Origin: DAMCAP01 sp964369265
Lineage (GTDB): Bacteria > Bacillota > Clostridia > Oscillospirales > Ruminococcaceae
Assembly (NCBI GenBank): GCA_964369265.1
Contig: CAYJEV010000060.1
Location: forward strand, 1-10,956
DNA length: 10,956 bases
Direction: 5' to 3'
The position numbers and the translations under genes were made by a program. The notes beneath the pieces are model-generated. The model ran no database searches, was not told where the DNA came from, and saw only the letters and a list, made by a program, of their open reading frames with translations. Shown one piece after another: positions 6,826 through 10,956 of the stretch (position 1 is its first letter; every line of letters starts with the position of its first letter).

Positions 6826-7326
6826 ATGAGAAAATGTTTTTTGATATGTTTAACTTTAGGCTTGGTTTTTGGGATGAGCATCAATTCATCTGCGGCAACA
6901 GTTTATTTGCAAAGTTGGGATTTAGTAGATAGTGGAAAACATAGCGATTATGCAGGAACAACACAATATATGGATGAATTTTTATATGGTGTAAGAGTGT
7001 GAAATAATTATAAAAGTGGAGTGATTAGGAAAGATACTAATTTTACTATAAAAGATTTCTCAATTAGTGATTATCCACAAAACAGCACTTTAGCTGCTAA
7101 CACTGCAGCGGCAGCTTATGAATTAGGAAAACATGAGTATTATACAGATAATATGAATACACTTACAACAACACAAAAAAGAAATGTTTCTATACACGAG
7201 CTTGGTCATGTATTAGGATTAGAGCATTCCCCATCTGGTAATGTAATGTATTATGCAGTATCTAATAAAACAACACTAAGTACAACAGATAAAGCTTCAT
7301 ATGATGCAGCTTATGATAACTATTAA
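6826..7326 (+). pseudogene. Matrixin-like secreted zinc metalloprotease interrupted by in-frame TGA
   Basis: A continuous frame encodes a small metzincin-type protease of 166 codons, broken only by TGA at 7000-7002 (codon 59). The ATG at 6826 follows AAAGGGGTGG (6811-6820). The N-terminus is a signal peptide (MRKCFLICLTLGLVFG... ending around SSAA at 21-24), so the product would be exported. After the stop, the same frame continues through the zinc motif HELGHVLGLEH (124-134) and a Met-turn-like VMYYAVS (Met141), as in matrixins. Reading the TGA as Trp gives VRVWNNYKSG, and a Trp-Asn pair is common at this point in related small matrixins. TGG encodes Trp elsewhere (codon 31). It is therefore most simply a TGG-to-TGA nonsense mutation or sequence error; readthrough cannot be excluded. 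The downstream half has a possible GTG at 7021 but lacks a signal peptide. A membrane-anchored protein gene follows 15 bp later. Confidence 0.8.
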
Positions 7327-7341
7327 AAGGAGGGATTGTAT

Positions 7342-8022
7342 ATGATTAAAAGAGTAAACAAAAAGTATATTTTATATACGTTTGTCACATTGCTTGCTTT
7401 TATAGTATTGTATGCTGTGGTTTTATATGGAAATATATTTTATATGGAAAATATAGCAATCCAAGTTATGAATTTAGATAAATTGCCTGTTTCAACTATG
7501 CGCCCTAGTTATGTTGTTGATGTAAAAGATAATAAAGCAGTAGTAGGTAAAGCAGATTATGTATTTGCTGGTCATGTTGTTTCAGTTGACAAGATTGAGT
7601 ATAGGAATAGTCTTTTTGTCGACAACTTTATAGGATTGCCTAAGTTTACAGGTACACCATATATGCAGTACACAGTGCAAGTAACTGAAAATATCAAGGG
7701 TGAACTTATAACTGATGAAACAATAATAGTTTATAAACAAGGCGGAATTGCTTTTGATAGGCATGCATTTTTAGCTTTTGAAAATGACTTTTATCCTAAA
7801 GAGGATGAAGACTATATTTTCATTGCTTTTACGCAAAATGATGGTTCACTTTTAGTGGCTGGCGAAAATTCAAGTGTGCCGATAAATGCACAGAAAAAAG
7901 TATCTGCAAAAACTGTAGAAGATGAAACTGTTTTCAAGACTTATCAGAAGGCTTATGAAAATCAAATTGTACCAAGTCATAAAAAAGAGTTAGTATCTAT
8001 TTATGATATAAGAAAAAATTAG
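7342..8022 (+). CDS. Membrane-anchored protein with possible NTR/TIMP-like domain
   Basis: No named family was recognised with certainty. The 226-aa product starts with a short basic segment and one hydrophobic helix (about residues 9-34) and no clear cleavage site, so it is probably anchored with its C-terminal domain outside. Residues about 70-165 follow a beta-rich pattern: ADYVFAGHVVSV, then MQYTVQVTENIKGEL, then TIIVYKQGG, then EDYIFIAF. This recalls the NTR/TIMP-like pattern A-D-x-V-F-x-G-x-V ... V-x-V-x-x-x-x-K-G ... Y-L-V-F. It has no cysteines, unlike animal TIMPs. The ATG at 7342 has AAGGAGGG (7327-7334) seven bases upstream, so it is preferred over TTG 7336. It follows the metalloprotease frame by 15 bp and shares its transcript and terminator. 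A role as modulator or inhibitor of the protease is inference. Confidence 0.75.
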   Translation: MIKRVNKKYILYTFVTLLAFIVLYAVVLYGNIFYMENIAIQVMNLDKLPVSTMRPSYVVDVKDNKAVVGKADYVFAGHVVSVDKIEYRNSLFVDNFIGLPKFTGTPYMQYTVQVTENIKGELITDETIIVYKQGGIAFDRHAFLAFENDFYPKEDEDYIFIAFTQNDGSLLVAGENSSVPINAQKKVSAKTVEDETVFKTYQKAYENQIVPSHKKELVSIYDIRKN

Positions 8023-8029
8023 TATGTAC

Positions 8030-8077
8030 TAAAAGCATTTGCAGTTAGATAAAATTGCAAATGCTTTTTAATTTTGG
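8030..8077 (+). repeat. 48-bp direct repeat, copy 2 (terminator element)
   Basis: This is the second copy of the element at 6591-6638, identical except at two loop positions. It closes the cassette that copy 1 precedes, so recombination between the two would remove or duplicate 6639-8077. Confidence 0.85.
8031..8069 (+). terminator. Rho-independent terminator of the protease cassette
   Basis: AAAAGCATTTGCA (8031-8043) pairs over 13 bp with TGCAAATGCTTTT (8056-8068) around the loop GTTAGATAAAAT, and the T tract ends at 8069. It begins 8 bp after the stop of the anchored-protein gene. Confidence 0.9.
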
Positions 8078-8150
8078 TTAATTCTTTGTTTTGATAAGTG
8101 AATAGTGATAATGCTTTCAAATAAAACATTAAAATAATACAATTTATCTA

Positions 8151-8179
8151 TTGAAAAACCTGCAAAAAAGTTATATTAT
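8151..8179 (+). promoter_or_regulatory. Promoter of the TSCPD/DUF4364 operon
   Basis: TTGAAA (8151-8156) and TATTAT (8174-8179) are separated by exactly 17 bp, each matching consensus at five of six positions. Transcription would start near GGATT at 8186, giving an RNA leader of about 107 bases before the TSCPD start codon. Confidence 0.6.
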
Positions 8180-8185
8180 ATAATA

Positions 8186-8292
8186 GGATTACAGATACAA
8201 TCCGAATCTGTTTATTATGGGCTGGTTCGGAATATATCGGTCACCCTAGTCAGCAATGATAAAGAATACTATTTTTACAAAGGGAGAACAAA
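8186..8292 (+). promoter_or_regulatory. Candidate structured 5' leader RNA
   Basis: The predicted transcript begins with a GC-richer block (8186-8255) that contrasts with the AT-rich flanks. It has several complementary segments: GGATT 8186-8190 with AATCC 8199-8203; ACAGAT 8191-8196 with ATCTGT 8206-8211; TCCGAA 8201-8206 with TTCGGA 8226-8231; GGG 8219-8221 with CCC 8244-8246; and GCTG 8221-8224 with CAGC 8251-8254. The first three overlap or cross one another, so they could be alternative pairings. I did not match it to a known riboswitch or T-box. There is no T tract before the gene, and control, if any, would be near the ribosome site at 8281-8286. Confidence 0.35.
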
Positions 8293-8544
8293 ATGACTAT
8301 TAACTACACACCAACTGGCATTTGTGCAAGACAAATCACAGTTGAATTAAATGATGGAATTATAAACAAGGTTGAGTTTTTAGGGGGATGCCCTGGAAAT
8401 CTGCTTGGAATTTCAAAGCTAGTTGAGGGAAGAAAGCCAGAAGATGTTGTTAAGGAGCTTAAGGGAGTATGTTGTGGTGGAAAGCCAACTTCCTGCCCAG
8501 ACCAACTAACTCTTGCTTTAGAGGCTGCTCTAGCTAGCTCATAA
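8293..8544 (+). CDS. Small TSCPD-domain protein (TIGR03905-like)
   Basis: This 83-aa protein is a stand-alone TSCPD domain, named for the conserved sequence present here as PTSCPDQL (65-72). Similar domains occur at the C-terminus of some B12-dependent ribonucleotide reductases. Small solo versions like this one are found in clostridia and have no established function. Visible features are five cysteines (C11, C33, C60, C61, C68) in the motifs TGICARQI, GGCPGNLLGISKLVEG and GVCCGGKPTSCPD, which suggest metal or redox chemistry in the cytoplasm. The ATG has AGGGAG (8281-8286) six bases upstream. It is the first gene of a compact three-gene unit; the next start is 21 bp after its stop. The family call is firm; the metal-binding role is inferred. 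Confidence 0.9.
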   Translation: MTINYTPTGICARQITVELNDGIINKVEFLGGCPGNLLGISKLVEGRKPEDVVKELKGVCCGGKPTSCPDQLTLALEAALASS

Positions 8545-8565
8545 ATATGAGAAGGGGGAGTTTTA

Positions 8566-9066
8566 GTGGATAAAGATGTTAAGATAGCCCCAAAAAACAT
8601 ATCTAAGGTGTTAAGCCATGAGGAAAGAATCGCCGAAGATATAACACTAGATTATATTTTTCATAAAAAAAGCGGAAACATACACAAAGCCTATCTTTTA
8701 GGCAGCGAGCTTGCGGAGGAAACAATCGCTAACACAAGTATTATAACCGAAGCTAACCATAATAAAGCACTTGCATTTTCATTGTATTTAGTTGTGACGC
8801 TTCTTAAAGAGAATATAAAGAATAACATTGTTTTAAATACAATTATCGCCGAGTATTACTCTAAGATAGAGCTTCTTGATGCTAAGGCTTGGGACTATAT
8901 AGTTAGTAGCGGAGACTTATCTCTATATTATCATATAGGTATTGGCGAGGCTGTTAGCTCTGCTGAGGGAATTTCCGCAGTGCCTAAAGAAAGGGCTAAG
9001 GAGCTGTTAGATTACTTTACTAAAAGAGTAGTTAAGCTTATCGCTGATAAGAATTTTCTAGCATAA
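8566..9066 (+). CDS. Uncharacterised 166-aa helical protein
   Basis: I do not recognise the family. The protein appears soluble and mostly alpha-helical. A polar N-terminus (MDKDVKIAPKNISKVLSHEE) is followed by amphipathic stretches. A moderately hydrophobic helix (ALAFSLYLVVTLLKE, about 68-82) is too polar around it to be a sure membrane segment. The C-terminal helix, RAKELLDYFTKRVVKLIAD, is basic. There are no cysteines and no obvious catalytic motif. Initiation is at GTG 8566, supported by GAAGGGGGAG (8551-8560) five bases upstream. The gene lies between the TSCPD and DUF4364 genes with gaps of 21 and 11 bp, so all three are very probably co-transcribed. Nothing in the sequence defines its job. 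Confidence 0.85.
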   Translation: MDKDVKIAPKNISKVLSHEERIAEDITLDYIFHKKSGNIHKAYLLGSELAEETIANTSIITEANHNKALAFSLYLVVTLLKENIKNNIVLNTIIAEYYSKIELLDAKAWDYIVSSGDLSLYYHIGIGEAVSSAEGISAVPKERAKELLDYFTKRVVKLIADKNFLA

Positions 9067-9077
9067 AGGAGGTAGTA

Positions 9078-9668
9078 ATGGAAGATATTTTCACAAAAGG
9101 AAATAAACCTGGTGGCATAAATTCCTCTGGGGAGCTTAGAATGGTAATCTGTTACATACTTAATGAGCTAGAGAAGAGTTCCTCTGAAATAACTTTTGAT
9201 AAACTAAACTATGCCCTTCAGTCTGATGGGTTGGTTAATTATTTTGAGTTTGCTCAAGGGCTTAGCAGGCTTCATTCCTCTGGGCATATTGAATATATAT
9301 CCTCAAGAGATAATGAACAGGTATTAAAGCTAACGGATTTAGGCGTTAAGACAGCTGTTACTTTCGCTAGCGATATTCCAGTAACGATAAGGGAGCGAAG
9401 CTTGAATGCTGTTCAAAGTTGCCTTTTGAAAAGCCGCATACAGGTTGAGAATAAGGTGTTGATAGAAGAGGTGGAAGATGGCTATACTGTCACTTTAACC
9501 ATCCCAGATGTCGGCACTGATTTAATGAAGTTGACACTGTTTGCGCCAACTTTAGATGTCTGCAACTTAATGAAGGACAGATTTTTGGACGACCCAGCCG
9601 TTTCTTATAGTTTATTATTAGAGCTATTAACAGGCGAAAATTTAAATGATAAAAATGAGCTAGGTTAG
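9078..9668 (+). CDS. DUF4364 family protein (winged-helix type)
   Basis: This 196-aa protein matches the DUF4364 pattern, common in clostridia. Its N-terminal half looks like a winged helix: LRMVICYILNELEKSSSEIT, then FDKLNYALQSDGLVNYFEFAQGLSRLHSSGHIEYI, then LKLTDLGVKTA. A C-terminal beta-rich half (EEVEDGYTVTLTIPD and LMKLTLFAPTLD) follows. It is therefore a probable cytoplasmic DNA-binding or regulatory protein, though the target is unknown. The ATG has AAAGGAGG (9065-9072), which overlaps the previous gene's stop codon and leaves five bases to the start. It is the last gene of the TSCPD operon and is followed by a strong bidirectional terminator. Family confidence is high; function is not established. 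Confidence 0.88.
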   Translation: MEDIFTKGNKPGGINSSGELRMVICYILNELEKSSSEITFDKLNYALQSDGLVNYFEFAQGLSRLHSSGHIEYISSRDNEQVLKLTDLGVKTAVTFASDIPVTIRERSLNAVQSCLLKSRIQVENKVLIEEVEDGYTVTLTIPDVGTDLMKLTLFAPTLDVCNLMKDRFLDDPAVSYSLLLELLTGENLNDKNELG

Positions 9669-9692
9669 TTAATAAAATAATTGCAAATGAGA

Positions 9693-9717
9693 AAAACCCC
9701 TCGTGAAGAGGGGTTTT
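9693..9717. terminator. Bidirectional terminator between DUF4364 gene and pyrF
   Basis: AAAACCCCTC (9693-9702) pairs perfectly over 10 bp with GAGGGGTTTT (9708-9717) around a GTGAA loop. Each strand carries a T tract after the stem (TTTTATT on plus, TTTTTCTC on minus). It can therefore end both convergent transcripts, the DUF4364 operon and pyrF. Confidence 0.9.
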
Positions 9718-9762
9718 ATTGCATGTTTTAGCAGATTAGTAATCTAATATACTAAAAGCTAA

Positions 9763-10683
9763 TTATAAATTGATATGCTTTGTAATATCATCACGCATTA
9801 GGATAGCAGCTTCTCTTGCTGCTTTTGCATGATTTTCAGGGGAGTGAGGAGATTTTTTCCAAGCTGTTATAATTCCTCTTGAGGAGTTGATTATAGCTCC
9901 AAGACCTTTGCTGTCAAATGCGCCTATTACATCAGTTGCTCCTCCGCCTTGAGCGCCATATCCTGGCACAAGGAAGAAGGTTGTTGGCATTGCCTTTCTA
10001 AGCTCGGATAGCTGTTCTGGGTATGTTGCGCCGACAACAGCGCCAACAGCAGAATAGCCAAATTCGCCAATAGTTTCTTTGCCCCAATTTTCGCAAGCCT
10101 CGCCCATATTAGAGTAAAGAGTTTTGCCTTCTATTAGCTTATCTTGAAATTCGCCAGAAGACGGATTTGATGTTTTAACTAAAACAAAAATTCCCTTGTC
10201 GTGTTGTTTGCAAACATCTATTAGAGGAGCAATGCCGTCTGTGCCAAGATAGCCATTGACAGTAAGTGAGTCAGCACCAAAAGCCTCAAACATCTCGCCA
10301 TCAACTTCAGTTAGGCCAATATGAGCCTTAGCATATGCTGTCATTGTTGAACCAATATCGTTTCTCTTTGCATCGGCGATAACATGCATTCCCTTGCTTT
10401 TTGCATACTTAATAGTATCATCAAGAGCTTTCATTCCATGATAACCAAAGGCTTCATAGTAAGCATATTGAGGCTTAATTGCTGGAACGATATCATAGAT
10501 TTCGTCAATAATCTCTTTGTTAAATCTAGTAACAGCGGCTGAAATACCCTCAAGGTTTTTCCCATATTCTTTAAAAGCTTGTTCTTTTATATGAGTTGGG
10601 ATATAGTCTGGTGTTGGATCAAGACCAACTACAGAAGGGTTTTTAGTTTGGATGATACGACTGATAAGTGAATCAAAAGACAT
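9763..10683 (-). CDS. pyrF: Orotidine 5'-phosphate decarboxylase (type 2)
   Basis: The enzyme decarboxylates OMP to UMP, the last step of de novo pyrimidine synthesis, in the cytoplasm. At 306 aa it fits the longer PyrF subfamily 2 rather than the ~240-aa type. The catalytic motif DAKRNDIGST is at 104-113 (Lys106, with Asp104 and Asp109). The substrate-phosphate regions VPGYGAQGG (239-247) and NSSRG (266-270) are intact, as is VVGLDPTPD near the N-terminus. The ATG at 10683 follows AAAGGAGG (minus strand, 10691-10698) about seven bases away. It stands alone here, without other pyr genes, and converges on the DUF4364 operon across a shared terminator. Its promoter is overlapped by two CodY-like boxes, so nutrient-dependent repression is likely. 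No PyrR-type attenuator is visible in the short leader. Confidence 0.96.
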   Translation of the reverse strand: MSFDSLISRIIQTKNPSVVGLDPTPDYIPTHIKEQAFKEYGKNLEGISAAVTRFNKEIIDEIYDIVPAIKPQYAYYEAFGYHGMKALDDTIKYAKSKGMHVIADAKRNDIGSTMTAYAKAHIGLTEVDGEMFEAFGADSLTVNGYLGTDGIAPLIDVCKQHDKGIFVLVKTSNPSSGEFQDKLIEGKTLYSNMGEACENWGKETIGEFGYSAVGAVVGATYPEQLSELRKAMPTTFFLVPGYGAQGGGATDVIGAFDSKGLGAIINSSRGIITAWKKSPHSPENHAKAAREAAILMRDDITKHINL

Positions 10684-10702
10684 AATGCGTCCTCCTTTTA
10701 GT

Positions 10703-10740
10703 TATTTTCTGAAAGTAAGTATAACAATTTTCAGAAATAT
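10703..10740. promoter_or_regulatory. Two CodY-like boxes over the pyrF promoter
   Basis: AATTTTCAGAAATAT (10726-10740) matches the CodY consensus AATTTTCWGAAAATT at 13 of 15 positions. TATTTTCTGAAAGTA (10703-10717) matches at 12 of 15. Their cores TTTCTGAAA and TTTCAGAAA form a perfect 9-bp inverted repeat (10706-10714 and 10729-10737). One box fills the -35/-10 spacer and the other covers the transcription start. This predicts repression by CodY, the GTP/branched-chain amino acid sensor of Firmicutes. Binding is inferred. Confidence 0.6.
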
Positions 10741-10746
10741 TGTCAA
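10718..10746 (-). promoter_or_regulatory. pyrF promoter (near consensus)
   Basis: On the minus strand, TTGACA (10746-10741) is followed after exactly 17 bp by TATACT (10723-10718). Transcription would start near 10711, leaving a short leader of about 28 bases before the start codon. Confidence 0.8.
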
Positions 10747-10754
10747 TAAATTGT

Positions 10755-10782
10755 TTGATTATTTATAATTTAATGATATAAT
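10755..10782 (+). promoter_or_regulatory. Promoter of the VOC-family gene
   Basis: TATAAT (10777-10782) is preceded after 16 bp by TTGATT (10755-10760). The predicted start, near 10789, falls inside the palindrome at 10780-10800. This promoter is divergent from and close to that of pyrF. Confidence 0.5.
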
Positions 10783-10808
10783 AATCTCTATGAGATTATT
10801 TATAATTT
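10757..10808 (+). repeat. 15-bp direct repeat GATTATTTATAATTT
   Basis: The same 15 bases occur at 10757-10771 and 10794-10808, 37 bp apart, on either side of the VOC gene -10 element. The second copy overlaps the right arm of the palindrome. It may reflect a short tandem duplication or paired regulator sites. Confidence 0.6.
10780..10800. promoter_or_regulatory. 21-bp operator-like palindrome at the VOC gene start site
   Basis: AATAATCTC (10780-10788) and GAGATTATT (10792-10800) are perfect 9-bp arms around TAT. The site overlaps the -10 element and the expected transcription start, as a repressor operator would. In RNA it could alternatively form a small hairpin if transcription began further upstream. 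Confidence 0.45.
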
Positions 10809-10820
10809 GCGAGGTATAAA

Positions 10821-10956
10821 ATGAAGTTAGATGGATTTGGAATTTTTGTAAAGGATATGCCTACGATGATTAGGTTTTACAGAGATGTTTTGGAGTTTGA
10901 AATAAAAGAAAATGAAGAAACAGAAAATGTATATTTAATTAAAGATGGCACACTAT
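10821..10956 (+). CDS. VOC/glyoxalase-family protein, N-terminal fragment
   Basis: The first 45 codons are present and the gene runs off the window. They read MKLDGFGIFVKDMPTMIRFY followed by RDVLEFEIKENEETENVYLI. This is the characteristic first beta-alpha-beta unit of the vicinal oxygen chelate fold found in glyoxalase I, bleomycin/fosfomycin resistance proteins and dioxygenases. The ATG has GAGG (10811-10814) six bases upstream. The first residue position usually occupied by a metal-binding His is Gly/Phe here (DGFGIFVKD), so it may be one of the many non-enzymatic or atypical VOC proteins. Substrate cannot be judged from this part. It is divergent from pyrF and has its own promoter with an operator-like palindrome. 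Confidence 0.82.
   Translation, partial: MKLDGFGIFVKDMPTMIRFYRDVLEFEIKENEETENVYLIKDGTL

Noticed and set aside
7000..7060. TGA in the metalloprotease as a selenocysteine codon
   Set aside because: Trp is the expected residue, and the only nearby hairpin (ATTAG 7024-7028 with CTAAT 7037-7041) is short and weak. It does not resemble a convincing bacterial SECIS element.
7021..7326. The downstream protease half as an independent gene
   Set aside because: It would start at a GTG with poor ribosome-site support and encode an unexported zinc-motif fragment. The same frame continues from the upstream half, so one interrupted gene is simpler.
8217..8249. ATG-initiated 10-codon frame (MGWFGIYRSP) as a leader peptide
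   Set aside because: No ribosome site precedes it, and it shows no run of regulatory codons. It could be chance within the GC-richer leader block.
8186..8292. T-box or known riboswitch in the TSCPD leader
   Set aside because: No T-box GGGUGGnACCGCG-type antiterminator sequence is present, and none of the classic riboswitch cores I know could be matched by eye. It is reported only as an unassigned leader.
9733..9745. AGATTAGTAATCT palindrome downstream of pyrF
   Set aside because: It is a short dyad with a one-base centre, lies in an AT-rich tail between convergent genes, and has no promoter nearby. It is not distinguishable from chance.

Overview
The window reads as chromosomal DNA from a low-GC anaerobic Firmicute, most likely class Clostridia. 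The reasons are the AT-rich base composition with A/T-ending codons, strong AGGAGG-type ribosome sites, occasional GTG/TTG starts, a DUF4364 gene, a small stand-alone TSCPD-domain protein, and two CodY-like boxes at pyrF. I see no rRNA, tRNA, CRISPR array, insertion sequence or phage gene. The organism assignment is inference.

Layout. (1) 14-2134: a LysR-type regulator on the minus strand, divergent from a YeiH/UPF0324 membrane protein (putative sulfate exporter family). Repeated TTTATCATTAA sites lie between them, and the YeiH unit ends in a hairpin terminator. (2) 2200-5792: a long AT-rich leader with operator-like palindromes, then a two-gene unit. It encodes an M20-family amidohydrolase of the AbgB type (TTG start) and an AbgT-family 12-TM-class transporter, closed by a perfect 11-bp-stem terminator. 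Together they look like an uptake-and-cleavage pair for p-aminobenzoyl-glutamate or a related N-acyl amino acid or dipeptide. (3) 5792-6630: a single DUF6882-like gene with its own promoter and terminator. (4) 6640-8077: a two-gene cassette. The first gene is a secreted matrixin-type zinc metalloprotease interrupted by one in-frame TGA. The second is a membrane-anchored protein whose pattern recalls NTR/TIMP-like folds. The cassette lies between two nearly identical 48-bp copies of a terminator hairpin. (5) 8151-9717: a promoter, a GC-richer potentially structured leader, then a tight three-gene unit (TSCPD protein, unknown 166-aa helical protein, DUF4364 winged-helix-type protein) ending in a bidirectional terminator. 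(6) 9763-10746: pyrF on the minus strand, with a near-consensus promoter overlapped by two CodY-like boxes. (7) 10755-10956: the promoter and first 45 codons of a VOC/glyoxalase-family gene, cut by the window end.

The most notable items are the metalloprotease with a possible inhibitor-like partner in the repeat-flanked cassette, the alternative-pairing leader before the TSCPD gene, the CodY-type operator on pyrF, and an orphan TACAnnTGTA (BlaI/CopY-type) operator upstream of the abg pair. All of these rest on reading the sequence by eye. No database search or folding calculation was run.
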